A stretch of 64,000 nt of DNA from JAEUIE01 sp046350055 (GTDB lineage: Bacteria; Planctomycetota; Planctomycetia; Gemmatales; HRBIN36), in NCBI GenBank assembly GCA_046350055.1, contig JAXMBC010000001.1, positions 868,001-932,000 on the forward strand, written 5' to 3'. Under the pieces are notes generated by a model that made no database searches, was not told where the DNA came from, and saw nothing but the letters and a program-made list of their open reading frames with translations. Positions 25,845 through 34,911 of this stretch are shown piece by piece. How positions within the stretch are numbered: position 1 is the first letter of the stretch; each line of letters opens with the position of its first letter. The translations under genes were made by a program, and so were the position numbers.

Positions 25845-26906
25845 TTACCCTTTCTTCCGCTTCTGCTTCAGCTTCGCTGAGGCTTTCTTCATGAAACGTT
25901 GCTCTTCGGGAGTGAGTGCCTGGATGCCTCCCTGCTCATTGATCTTGGCGAGCAACTCGTCCACACGCTCATCCTCGGCAGCCTGCTGCTCGGCTTCGCG
26001 CTGTTTCTTGCGTTCCGCCCGTTCGGTCATCCATTTCTGGAAGAAGCCGGGCTGTTGCTGTCTGCGCTGGCCGCGTTCCAGGCTGGTATAGCCTTGCGAG
26101 AAGTCGCCGTAGGTCTGATCCTCCATCAGGCCGCCATGCATGTCCAGTTGCTGCAGCATCGACTGGCAGGTCATGAAGATGAACATAGACATCATGAACG
26201 TGGTAATGACCGTGTAGTAATGATCCTTGTTCAGGAAAATGATGGCCCACAGTCCGAGTAAAATCGCAACGCCGTAGCCGCAGTAGCAGGCAATGCGGGT
26301 GGCTGGCACGTAGCCCAGGCGCGGCCAGAGAATACACTGGAGCAGGCGGCCACCGTCGAGGGGGAAGCCGACGCAGAGCACATTGAACCAGAAAAGGAAC
26401 CAGTTAAGGTGAAAGAACCGAATCAGCCAGGCAGAATACCAGGGCAGGCTGCCCATGAAGAGTGTCTGTCCTTCTGTGGTGGTAACAGCACTCCAGGGTG
26501 ACCAGATCGGGTTAATGGGCGGCCAGTAGCCCATGATCAGCATGATGATTCCAGCAACGAGGTAAAGGACCAGATTGACAGCAGGGCCGCAGGCAGTGGT
26601 GATGAAATGGGCACGAGCCGTGTGAGGTGGCATGGTCATGGCCAGGCCACCAAGTGGCCACATCAGGATTTCATCAGCAGTGCCACCCACTGCGCGGGCT
26701 GCAAAGCAATGCCCGAGTTCATGCATGAGCACGATAAAGAAAAGCATGACGCAGTAGATAAATACTTCGAGGGCAATCTGGCCGCCAAACTTGTTGGCAG
26801 CGCTGCCGACTTCCGCCACCATGAAGAGGATAAACATGAGATGCACGCGGACAAGAATGCCCGCGATGCGTGTGAACGGCACGGACCAGATCATGGCCCC
26901 CTGCAT
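25845..26906 (-). CDS. Membrane metalloprotease, M50 (site-2 protease) family
   Basis: 353 residues with about five or six membrane segments. The zinc motif HELGH is at residues 62-66, and the second metal-binding motif FPLDGGR lies near residue 195, both essential for M50 intramembrane proteases. The first helices (AGILVRVHLMFILFMVAEVG) and GPAVNLVLYLVAGIIMLIM agree with this group. The substrate is unknown; typical substrates are membrane-bound regulators such as anti-sigma factors. The C-terminal 90 residues are a highly charged cytoplasmic tail (ERGQRRQQQPGFFQKW, then KKQREAEQQAAEDERVDELL), probably a coiled coil. Divergent from the VWA gene. Confidence 0.9.
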   Translation of the reverse strand: MQGAMIWSVPFTRIAGILVRVHLMFILFMVAEVGSAANKFGGQIALEVFIYCVMLFFIVLMHELGHCFAARAVGGTADEILMWPLGGLAMTMPPHTARAHFITTACGPAVNLVLYLVAGIIMLIMGYWPPINPIWSPWSAVTTTEGQTLFMGSLPWYSAWLIRFFHLNWFLFWFNVLCVGFPLDGGRLLQCILWPRLGYVPATRIACYCGYGVAILLGLWAIIFLNKDHYYTVITTFMMSMFIFMTCQSMLQQLDMHGGLMEDQTYGDFSQGYTSLERGQRRQQQPGFFQKWMTERAERKKQREAEQQAAEDERVDELLAKINEQGGIQALTPEEQRFMKKASAKLKQKRKKG

Positions 26907-27097
26907 GTCGCTTCCTCGTGTGGTACCGCATCATTCTATCATCTGTCGCCGGAATGGGACTAGCCTGATGGATGACATGGACGATTGTCACGAATTCCGT
27001 GGATGAGAAGTTGCTGAAGAGCTGATGGAAACTCTCACCTAGTCCCCTAAGACTATGGTATCCTCTCCTTCCGCTTTGCACATCAGGCTTTCCCTGC

Positions 27098-29530
27098 ATG
27101 GATTGGCTCTACCATCTACTCCTGAGCGATCGCTGGCCGACTGGCTCGCAGATGGTGGAAAGCGCCTGGAGTTTCCGGGCTGTTCCGTCGTGGTGGGTGC
27201 TGATCCCCCTCGCTGCGCTATTGTGTTTCGTCAGCATCTGGTTCTATCGCCGTGAAAAGCTGAGCAGCCTCGCCCGCTGGGCACTGGTTGGCTGCCGCGT
27301 GGCCCTTTTCGGTACAATCATTGTCCTGATATGTCGACCGACCCTGGAAACCAGGCTGCAATCGACCAGGCCGCGAAGCATTGTCGTGCTACTCGATAAC
27401 AGTCTGAGCATGGCACTGATCGATCCCCGTTCACAGGCAGCGGATAAGTTACGTGTAGCACTCGCGTCGCAACTGGTGCCTCCCACCCAGGAGATCAACC
27501 CGAGTACCTCGCTCAGCCAGGTTCCCGAGAACACCCCGGAGAATTTGAGCCGGGCTGATCTCGTTCGCCTGCTGCTGGCACATCCCCAGCTCAAGCTCAT
27601 CGAAAAGCTGCAACAGCATGGACCGGTCGAACTCAAGCTCTTCGGGCAAGGCCTTTCGGGTGCTCCACAGATCAAGACAGTCCATGGGCAGGTCACGCTC
27701 GAAGGCTACGCAGCCAACGAAGGTAAGAGCACGCTCGGCGATGCCCTGCAGACCCTGCTGACGACAGAAGTGGAAGCCGATCTACCTGCAGCCATTATCG
27801 TGATGAGTGACGGTCTGGATCAGGGTAGTTTGCTTGCTCCAGAACAGGCGGTGCAGCGAGCCAGACAGCTCCATGTCCCCGTCCATTGCATCGGCATCGG
27901 TTCCTCTGACTGGGCTCATGTGCAGATCAAATCACTGCTGGTGCCGGATGCCATGTTCCTGGAAGACACCGTCACCGCCCAACTCACCTGGCGAGCCCAG
28001 GGATTAAAAGCTGCTCCACTTCAGATCACGCTGACGCTGGGTGAGGCGGTAGTAGCCAGGAAGGAGATTGCTGGCAAGAATGGCGAGCCGCTGGTGGAGA
28101 ACATCCCTTTCGTAGTGCCCAAGACCCTTTCGCATGATGGCCCGATTGAATTGCGCGTGGTCATGAGCGGACCGGCTCTGGAAGAGGCACCGATTCCCCA
28201 AGTCGACTGGAATCAGCGGGTGCGGGTCATTGATCGCCAGGTGCGGGTGCTGCTTATCGATCAGGCACCCCGTTTCGAGACCAAGTTCCTCATGTCGGCC
28301 TTCCTGCGGGACCGCCGGGTGGAAGCCCACGTTCACTTCACCGGCAACGATCCAGCGGGCATGCTGAAGTCCCCCTTCGAACCGAACCTGCCCCTTACCC
28401 GGGCCGACCTGTTCCAGTTTGATCTCATCATTCTCGGCGATGTCAACCCGGAGCAATGGGGAGGCGACAAGCTCACCTGGCTGCGTGACCTTATTCGTGA
28501 TGGGGCAGGACTCGTGATCCTCTCCGGCCGACGGTACACTCCAGCAGCATATTTGAAAACACCGCTGGCTGATGTCATTCCCATCGAAGCTGTTGATACC
28601 ATGCCCCTCTTTGACTTCACCAAGCGAAGTGAAGCGTACATTCCCACCCTGACACCTCTGGGCCAGCGGCACGAGATGCTGGCCCTGGCCGATGAGGCAG
28701 AGGAAAACCGCACGATCTGGAAAGAACTGCCCGGCTTCTACGGGGCCTTCCAGGCAAACAAGCTTCGCCCTGCCGCCCAGGCCCTGCTGGTCCATCCTAC
28801 GCTCAAAGCTGGTGACAAGCCCCTGCCCATCATGGCCTTGCAACGGTACGGCAGAGGTCAGGTACTCTACCTCGCCACCGATGAAACCTGGCGATGGAGG
28901 GCTAATGTGGGGGAGAAGTACTTTGCCCGGTTCTGGGGACAGGCTGTGTACCAGTTGGGGCTGCCCCGACTGCTGGGTGGCGCACGCCGGGTGCAACTCT
29001 CCTTTGACCGCACTGATCATTACGTGGGTCAGCCGAGCTTCCTTTACGCCCGGGCCTACGATCAGGAATATCAACCGCTGGCGGATACCCGACTGCAAGC
29101 CAAGCTGATACCGCTCGATCGCACCGGCAAGCCGAGCGGCGAGCCGATTCAGCCACTGACGATGGAGGCAATCCCCGGCCAGCCGGGCGACTACCGGGCA
29201 CTGTTGAGCAACGAGAAGCCGGGACGGTTTCTGCTGATGCTGGACGCACCCGAGCCGAGCCAGTTGCCATTCCATGTCGACTACGCCCCGAATGATGAGC
29301 GTATTCCCGCCCCCATGGCCCAGGAACGCCTCAAAGCGCTGAGCCTTGCATCGGGTGGCATCTTCGCCCGGGAAGAAGATCTGCACAAGCTGCCGGAGCA
29401 GGTCAAACCACAACAGGGTGTCTACGAGTATCGACGGGATGTGGTACTCTGGAATCCTCTGGCCCTGCTCTTTATCGCAGCGCTGTTGAGTGTTGAGTGG
29501 ATCATCCGTAAGTGGACGAACCTGAGTTAA
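27098..29530 (+). CDS. Large membrane protein with von Willebrand factor A domain
   Basis: 810 residues. Two membrane segments near the N-terminus (about 32-50 and 61-83) are followed by a VWA-like domain. Its MIDAS-type motif is LLDNSLSM (D-x-S-x-S) at about residue 97, followed by a long middle region with IIVMSDGLDQGSL, the second MIDAS part. A further alpha/beta domain (RVLLIDQAPRFETKFLM and LIILGDVNPEQWG) resembles a class I glutamine-amidotransferase-like fold without an obvious catalytic Cys. A membrane segment closes the protein (about residue 785-803). Such proteins are common in planctomycetes next to DUF58/BatA-type genes. They may act in envelope stress or protein assembly; no substrate is known. 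The next gene starts four bases after the stop. Confidence 0.82.
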   Translation: MDWLYHLLLSDRWPTGSQMVESAWSFRAVPSWWVLIPLAALLCFVSIWFYRREKLSSLARWALVGCRVALFGTIIVLICRPTLETRLQSTRPRSIVVLLDNSLSMALIDPRSQAADKLRVALASQLVPPTQEINPSTSLSQVPENTPENLSRADLVRLLLAHPQLKLIEKLQQHGPVELKLFGQGLSGAPQIKTVHGQVTLEGYAANEGKSTLGDALQTLLTTEVEADLPAAIIVMSDGLDQGSLLAPEQAVQRARQLHVPVHCIGIGSSDWAHVQIKSLLVPDAMFLEDTVTAQLTWRAQGLKAAPLQITLTLGEAVVARKEIAGKNGEPLVENIPFVVPKTLSHDGPIELRVVMSGPALEEAPIPQVDWNQRVRVIDRQVRVLLIDQAPRFETKFLMSAFLRDRRVEAHVHFTGNDPAGMLKSPFEPNLPLTRADLFQFDLIILGDVNPEQWGGDKLTWLRDLIRDGAGLVILSGRRYTPAAYLKTPLADVIPIEAVDTMPLFDFTKRSEAYIPTLTPLGQRHEMLALADEAEENRTIWKELPGFYGAFQANKLRPAAQALLVHPTLKAGDKPLPIMALQRYGRGQVLYLATDETWRWRANVGEKYFARFWGQAVYQLGLPRLLGGARRVQLSFDRTDHYVGQPSFLYARAYDQEYQPLADTRLQAKLIPLDRTGKPSGEPIQPLTMEAIPGQPGDYRALLSNEKPGRFLLMLDAPEPSQLPFHVDYAPNDERIPAPMAQERLKALSLASGGIFAREEDLHKLPEQVKPQQGVYEYRRDVVLWNPLALLFIAALLSVEWIIRKWTNLS

Positions 29531-29533
29531 CCC

Positions 29534-31444
29534 ATGCCCCAGCCAGTACACCTGCTGAAACGCTTGCAGGAACTCTCCCGCCGGGAGAAGTGGCTCCGGT
29601 TCGTCTGGGGTCTGGCTCGCTGGCTGGCTGCGGTGCTGCTTGTCATCGTCTTGTGTTGTCTGGTCGACTGGATCATTGATCGCTGGTACGATACTCCGAG
29701 CGTGCTCCGCTGGCTGATGCGGCTCAGCATCGTCAGCGTTGCCGGCTGGCTAGGCTACCATTGGCTGGTGAAGCCACAACAGCTGAACGACCAGGACATG
29801 CTTTTCTGGCTTGAACGCAATCAGGGACAGTACAACCATCGGCTTATCTCCGCATTTCAACTCAATGCCCCCGAAGCCAATCGTGGGGGCATGTCACAAG
29901 AGTTGATAGATGCCTTGACTGCCGAGGTGGAGCAAGAAGCAGAACGGACGTCGTTCCTGCCACTGCTTGATAACAGCCGGGTAAAGAACGGGTTACTTCT
30001 ACTGTTGCCGCCAGTCCTGCTGGTGGCCAGCTGTTTTCTGTTGGCTGGCCCTACTGCCAGCGCTCTGGCAGAAAGGCTGTTTGGCAGCCATACCCGCATC
30101 CCACGCAGCGTACAGATCACCTCCCAGGCATCGACCCTCTGGCCACGCGGTGAACCCGTGGAACTCGAGTTCCATGTTACCGGACTGACGGACACCAGTG
30201 TCGAAGGTGTGATCGAGATACGTCCCGAAGGACAGTCGGCTGAGAAGTACCCACTCGTCTATCGCGAAGCAGCTGGCTCCCCCATCACCCGCTACGTCGC
30301 GACCATTCCGCCCTCGTCTACGCCATTCACCTACCGGGCCTGGCTGGGCGATGGTCGCACGCAGGAGTCCGGTGAAGTGACATTTGTCCCCCGTCCCGTG
30401 CTCAGTTCGTGGGAAGCAGCCCTGGTATTACCACGCTACGTGGGCCTGCGACCCGATCAGCAGCCGTATGAACTGCCCCAGCCGAAGGGGGATGTGAAAC
30501 CGGTACCAGCCTCAGCCATGCGGCTGCAGGTGACCACACCCACTCCGATTGTCGAAGCGGTAGCTGAACTGCTGGGCCCCATCGTACCTGATATGGCTGC
30601 ACGACTGGCTCCGTTACAGAGCTTCGTCACTCCGGCATATCTGCTGGATGCGCAGCGTGCAATAGGCTGGACGCCGAGTGCAGCCGGCCCGCTCTTCGTG
30701 ATGGAGCGCGTGCCACTGAAAGTGGAAGCAGATGGACTGTCCGCATCGGGCCTTATCAGTCCACCGCTACGTACCAGTGCCTACCGCATTCTCGTGACCG
30801 ATCGCTATGGTCTGAGCAACCGCCCGGTGCCTCGCCGAGCTATTACCTTCCACGCCGATGAGCTGCCTCAGATCACGTTGCTGCCAGAACGGTTTACCGA
30901 GGGTCCGAATCTCAGCGATGATCTCGATCTGGATGGCATGCCCATTCCGCTCAATCGACCCATCCGTATTGCCTACATTGTGCGAGATGATCTGGCTCTG
31001 GCCCAAGTCTGGCTGCGTTACCGCTTGAATGAGGGTTCCTGGCATCAGCTTCCACTTACCGAGCTGACTTCGCCACCCAGGAATGGCGTGTTCGATCCAC
31101 GGACCGGTGCCTTTACCACCAGCACTCCCAAAGAGCAGGTCGCCTTTTTCGCGGTGCCTCCGGATGATGCGAACCGGCAACTGGGCCGATCACTGGGAGG
31201 CGGACGCTTCGATTTTCAGACTCGTGGATTGCCTGACATCAAACTCGGTGATGTTCTTGAGTACTACATCGAAGCCCGTGACCGCCACGATGATGCCAAT
31301 CGCCTGACAGCCAAGTCAGTCGTTCGCCGCAAGACGGTGGTCACCGAAAGCCAGTTTGTCGATTGGCTGGTTCACACCGTACAGCAGGAAACGAGACTGC
31401 GGCAAGTGGAACGGCAACAGCGCAAGGTGTTTGAACCGAAGTAA
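29534..31444 (+). CDS. Large membrane protein, DUF4175-like, partner of the VWA protein
   Basis: 636 residues. Three membrane segments at about 33-52, 61-80 and 150-172 are followed by a long extracytoplasmic part with beta-rich repeats (for example PVELEFHVTGLTDTSVEGVI and PIRIAYIVRDDLALAQVWL). The N-terminal hydrophobic pair plus the long exported domain resembles the DUF4175-type proteins that accompany VWA genes in planctomycetes and some proteobacteria. The family name is tentative. Start lies four bases after the stop of the VWA gene, so both are surely co-expressed. The C-terminus ends in a basic helix (ETRLRQVERQQRKVFEPK), where longer relatives usually continue with a coiled-coil; this protein may thus be a short form. 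Confidence 0.65.
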   Translation: MPQPVHLLKRLQELSRREKWLRFVWGLARWLAAVLLVIVLCCLVDWIIDRWYDTPSVLRWLMRLSIVSVAGWLGYHWLVKPQQLNDQDMLFWLERNQGQYNHRLISAFQLNAPEANRGGMSQELIDALTAEVEQEAERTSFLPLLDNSRVKNGLLLLLPPVLLVASCFLLAGPTASALAERLFGSHTRIPRSVQITSQASTLWPRGEPVELEFHVTGLTDTSVEGVIEIRPEGQSAEKYPLVYREAAGSPITRYVATIPPSSTPFTYRAWLGDGRTQESGEVTFVPRPVLSSWEAALVLPRYVGLRPDQQPYELPQPKGDVKPVPASAMRLQVTTPTPIVEAVAELLGPIVPDMAARLAPLQSFVTPAYLLDAQRAIGWTPSAAGPLFVMERVPLKVEADGLSASGLISPPLRTSAYRILVTDRYGLSNRPVPRRAITFHADELPQITLLPERFTEGPNLSDDLDLDGMPIPLNRPIRIAYIVRDDLALAQVWLRYRLNEGSWHQLPLTELTSPPRNGVFDPRTGAFTTSTPKEQVAFFAVPPDDANRQLGRSLGGGRFDFQTRGLPDIKLGDVLEYYIEARDRHDDANRLTAKSVVRRKTVVTESQFVDWLVHTVQQETRLRQVERQQRKVFEPK

Positions 31445-31499
31445 CACTGGAACCATTGCTTGCTTTCCATTTGTAGGATCTCACTTCCCTGAGTAGGAT

Positions 31500-32729
31500 G
31501 TGAACCTGCTTTCCTCAGGTGAGTGCCCCTTGAATCGTCTGGTCTCGATTGATCTGCTGCGTGGACTGATCATGGTGATCATGGCCCTTGATCATGTCCG
31601 CGACTTCTTTTTCACCCACACCATCGACCCGGTCAACCTGCAGCAGACTACGCCGGGGCTGTTCTTCACCCGCTGGATCACCCATTTCTGTGCTCCGACG
31701 TTTCTGCTGCTCGCCGGCGTTGGCATTGCTCTCATGCAGATGCGGGGCAAGACTGGTAGCGCTCTCAGCCGCTTTCTGCTCACTCGTGGACTGTGGCTTA
31801 TCTTCCTGGAGTGGTGCGTGGTTCGCACCCTGGGGTGGGCGTGGAACTTCGATTTCACCTACCTGCCTTGCTGGGTGATCTGGACGCTCGGCTGGTCGAT
31901 GATTGTGCTTGCCGGCCTTGTCCGTCTTCCAGTCTGGGTATCTCTGTGCTTTAGTATGACGCTCATCGCTGGCCATCACCTGGGCGATGATGTCAAGGGA
32001 GAACAATTGGGGTTCCTGGGCGTGCCCTGGTATTTCCTGCATGATTCCTGCGAAGTGGTGGTGCACCCGCAGCAAGGCCTGGTGAAGAGGGACCAGGTCA
32101 ACGACAACAGAGGGATCATCCTCTCCGCAGGCTACCCACTGATTCCCTGGATTGGCGTGATGGCTCTCGGCTTCGGGCTGGGCCAGGTCTACCGCTGGGA
32201 AGCAAACCGCCGTCAACGGTTTCTCGTACTGGCTGGTTGTTGTTGTCTACTGGGTTTTATCGTGATTCGCGCCATCAATCGCTATGGGGAAACCCAGCCC
32301 TGGGCGGAACAGCCGACGATACTGTTTACCGTGTTGTCATTTCTGAACTGTACCAAGCAGCCTCCATCGCTGTGTTATCTGCTCATGACGCTGGGGCCGG
32401 TGTTGCTATTCCTGGCAGTGTTTGATCGTAGAGCAGGTCGCTGGGCACAGCCGTTCATCACTTTCGGTAAAGTGCCTCTCTTTTTCTACCTGCTGCATCT
32501 GCCGCTGATTCACGGTCTCTGTGTGCTGGCAGCCTGGTGGCAACTGAAAGAGTTCCCCCACTGGCTCTTCACCAATCCGCCGTTGGGCGATATGCCCGAT
32601 GCCTTCGGCTTCCCGCTGTGGTTCAGCTATCTGGTGTGGATTGGCGTGACGCTGCTGCTCTATCCACTGTGCCAGTGGTTTGCCGGGGTGAAGGCTCGTC
32701 ACAAGTCGCCCTGGCTCAGCTATCTATAA
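31500..32729 (+). CDS. Membrane acyltransferase-like protein (DUF1624/HGSNAT-type)
   Basis: About 409 residues with roughly ten membrane segments. The opening RLVSIDLLRGLIMVIMALDH followed by VRDFFF is the hallmark of the DUF1624 / heparan-alpha-glucosaminide N-acetyltransferase-like family. A conserved Asp-His pair (ALDHVRD) sits in the first segment. These proteins are thought to transfer acyl groups to sugars across the membrane, but most bacterial members lack a defined substrate. The start is uncertain: GTG at 31500 or TTG at 31530 (just before NRLVSIDLLRG), the latter matching the usual family start. The downstream gene begins eight bases after the stop. Confidence 0.82.
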   Translation: MNLLSSGECPLNRLVSIDLLRGLIMVIMALDHVRDFFFTHTIDPVNLQQTTPGLFFTRWITHFCAPTFLLLAGVGIALMQMRGKTGSALSRFLLTRGLWLIFLEWCVVRTLGWAWNFDFTYLPCWVIWTLGWSMIVLAGLVRLPVWVSLCFSMTLIAGHHLGDDVKGEQLGFLGVPWYFLHDSCEVVVHPQQGLVKRDQVNDNRGIILSAGYPLIPWIGVMALGFGLGQVYRWEANRRQRFLVLAGCCCLLGFIVIRAINRYGETQPWAEQPTILFTVLSFLNCTKQPPSLCYLLMTLGPVLLFLAVFDRRAGRWAQPFITFGKVPLFFYLLHLPLIHGLCVLAAWWQLKEFPHWLFTNPPLGDMPDAFGFPLWFSYLVWIGVTLLLYPLCQWFAGVKARHKSPWLSYL

Positions 32730-32736
32730 TGCTGGC

Positions 32737-33522
32737 ATGTACCCCCATCGCATCAATCTGCGGGAACCCTGGCAGACCCGGCCCGATGACCCTCACACCT
32801 TCGCCCGGGTATTCCGCTGGCCTGCGGAACTGCTGCCGCATGAAGAAGTCTGGCTTGTCGTCGGCACCGTGTATGCTCCTTTCAGCGTGATTGTCAATGA
32901 ACAGCAACTCGGCATTCAGCCGACGGCTCGTCTGCCGCTGGAACTCAATATCACCAGTGTGCTGCGTAATCAGAACCTGCTGGAGATCGCATGCCTGGCA
33001 CCACTGGCACCGACCGAGGAGTTCAAGCGGGTGGAGCATGTCTACCTGGAAGTCCGCCGCACGGTACATTTACAGCAGTTGACTGGCACCACGGTCTGGC
33101 AGGCTGGACATCCATCGCTGCAATTGAGCGCCCAGGTTACGGGTCAACCTGAGCGTAACCTCAGCGTGGTGGTGCTGCTCGATCATCAGGAAGTGCACTA
33201 CCAGGAACTGGGCAAGCCCATTGGTGCGATCAGAGCCACCACGCCACCGCTGAAAGTGCAACCCTGGCTGGCAGGGCAGGCCAACGCATTGCATACGCTC
33301 GAAGTGCAGTTGCTCGACCCCGCCAGCATCCTGGCCCAGCATGAGTTTCACACCGGCTTCCTGGAGCCCGGCACTACTGGGGAGCGGCTTGATTTCCCGG
33401 CACTGGAATCGATCCACGAATCAACCTGGCTTGCGGAAGCAGACCGGGTTGGACGATTGGTCAAGCTTCCGGAGATACCGGGCATGATGCCATATGTCTG
33501 GCATCATCCGTGCCTGGTGTGA
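32737..33522 (+). CDS. Beta-sandwich protein of unknown function
   Basis: 261 residues, no signal peptide and no membrane segment. The first 110 residues (RVFRWPAELLPHEEVWLVV, FSVIVNEQQLG, LPLELNITSVLRNQNLLEI) have the layout of the jelly-roll sugar-binding domain at the N-terminus of glycoside hydrolase family 2: strand, V-N-x-x-x-L/G, and N-x-L-x-I. No catalytic domain follows. The remaining part has two more strand-rich blocks. It probably is co-transcribed with the preceding acyltransferase-like gene. A carbohydrate-related role is possible but only by resemblance. Confidence 0.55.
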   Translation: MYPHRINLREPWQTRPDDPHTFARVFRWPAELLPHEEVWLVVGTVYAPFSVIVNEQQLGIQPTARLPLELNITSVLRNQNLLEIACLAPLAPTEEFKRVEHVYLEVRRTVHLQQLTGTTVWQAGHPSLQLSAQVTGQPERNLSVVVLLDHQEVHYQELGKPIGAIRATTPPLKVQPWLAGQANALHTLEVQLLDPASILAQHEFHTGFLEPGTTGERLDFPALESIHESTWLAEADRVGRLVKLPEIPGMMPYVWHHPCLV

Positions 33523-33531
33523 TTCAAGCCA

Positions 33532-34104
33532 CTATTCAAACGCCACCTGAACAGGCTGCCGTTCCATCGCTGATTCAATCTCAAAGAAGCTAGCTGTCTG
33601 GAAGCCAAAGAGGCCAGCGAGGAGGTTGCTGGGGAACTGCTGGACCAGCGAATTGGAGTCTTTCACATTGCCGTTGTAGAAACGACGTGCAGCCTGGATG
33701 CGGTCTTCGGTGTTCCGCAGCTCGTTCTGCAAGGCAAGAAACTGCTCGCTGGCTTTCAACTGCGGGTAACTCTCCGCAATCGCGATGACGCTACGAAGGG
33801 CACGGGCTAACTGGTTTTCATCACGGGCTTGTCGCTGCCTGTCGGTATGGGTGACCATGGCCTGCTGCCGGGCGGAGATTACTTTCTCCAGCACTGCCTG
33901 CTCATGGCTTGCATAGCCTTTGACCGTAGCCACCAGGTTCGGAATGAGGTCGTAGCGGCGTTTGAGCTCCGTATCGATATTGCTCCAGGCATTCTCGATC
34001 AAAGCCCGCAGATTCACCAGGCGGTTGTACGTGGCAACGAGGTAAACAACGACGATCACTACCACGACACCGATGGCAATGAGTATCTTGTCGAAACTAT
34101 CCAT
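33532..34104 (-). CDS. lemA: LemA family protein
   Basis: 190 residues. One N-terminal membrane segment (about 7-25, ILIAIGVVVVIVVVYLVATY) is followed by a four-helix LemA domain with the signature YNRLVNLRALIENAWSNID and LKRRYDLIPNLVATVKGYA. LemA proteins are membrane-anchored helical proteins of uncertain function, often linked to envelope or protein quality control. The gene overlaps the upstream membrane-protein gene by eight bases, so the pair is a translational unit. It converges on the beta-sandwich gene with a nine-base gap. Confidence 0.95.
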   Translation of the reverse strand: MDSFDKILIAIGVVVVIVVVYLVATYNRLVNLRALIENAWSNIDTELKRRYDLIPNLVATVKGYASHEQAVLEKVISARQQAMVTHTDRQRQARDENQLARALRSVIAIAESYPQLKASEQFLALQNELRNTEDRIQAARRFYNGNVKDSNSLVQQFPSNLLAGLFGFQTASFFEIESAMERQPVQVAFE

Positions 34105-34768
34105 CGTGCTGCATCTCCTTCAGATACGCCGGCAGGCGATTCACGAAGCCGAGGGCAAACTGCTTGATACGGGCAGCATCCTCGCGAGTGAATTGCCGTT
34201 CAGAGGCAAAGTAGCATAGCAGGCCGGCAACGCCCCACTCCAGCACCATGTCCCGGTAGTTCATCATGTATTCCATCATCCCAGTATGGAAGACATCGTA
34301 GGCGAACTTCTTGTTCTGACACCGCACCTGAAAGGCCCGGTTGAACTCCTCGAACTCGAAGTTGATATCCTCAAACCCGAGGAAGCCAGCAATGCGGTCG
34401 AAGAAGTTCTCCGGCCGCACCCTCAGACCGTAGCCAACAAGTGGCGTCTCGAGCATCAGTCCCGAGACATAATGCGTTGACTCATTCTTTCCTGAACCGG
34501 TCTTGTAGGTGAAATCGAACAGGCAAAGCTGCTTACCGGCAATGTCTCCTTCGATGAGATGATCGATCCGTTTGCTATGGCCACTCTGAAACAGGGGATA
34601 GTCCTCCCGGTTCAGGTAGCCATAGGCATCGTCCATGCGATAGCGGTAGCCCCAGGCGCTGGCGAGGTTATTCCAGAACAGGAACCGCTGCTTCTGCTTC
34701 CAGATGGATCCGATGATCCCCACAATGAGGAGCACGATAAAGCCCACGAAATAGAGCATCGGTTCCAC
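34097..34768 (-). CDS. Single-pass membrane protein encoded upstream of lemA (DUF3137-like)
   Basis: 223 residues. One membrane segment at about 4-23 (MLYFVGFIVLLIVGIIGSIW) is followed by a soluble domain. Motifs such as HLIEGDIAGKQLCLFDFTYK and FEEFNRAFQVRCQNKKFAYD, with LRVRPENFFDRIAGFLGFED between, match the DUF3137-like pattern (galanin-like domain proteins that often neighbour LemA). The last part (VLEWGVAGLLCYFASERQFT) is also typical. The start may be the GTG at 34768 or the ATG nine bases further on. It is transcribed before lemA and overlaps it by eight bases. A joint role with LemA is likely, although its nature is unknown. Confidence 0.7.
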   Translation of the reverse strand: MEPMLYFVGFIVLLIVGIIGSIWKQKQRFLFWNNLASAWGYRYRMDDAYGYLNREDYPLFQSGHSKRIDHLIEGDIAGKQLCLFDFTYKTGSGKNESTHYVSGLMLETPLVGYGLRVRPENFFDRIAGFLGFEDINFEFEEFNRAFQVRCQNKKFAYDVFHTGMMEYMMNYRDMVLEWGVAGLLCYFASERQFTREDAARIKQFALGFVNRLPAYLKEMQHDG

Positions 34769-34911
34769 GCAGTGACATCCCCCGGAGTTGCAGGCAGGTG
34801 CATCATGACCAGCGGGAAAGATATTGTCCAGGGAAATGACACTTCATGTTAACTTGAGACAGTGCCTCTATACTGGGCTGCATCTCCTTCGCCTGTCATC
34901 TGAGATCTGTC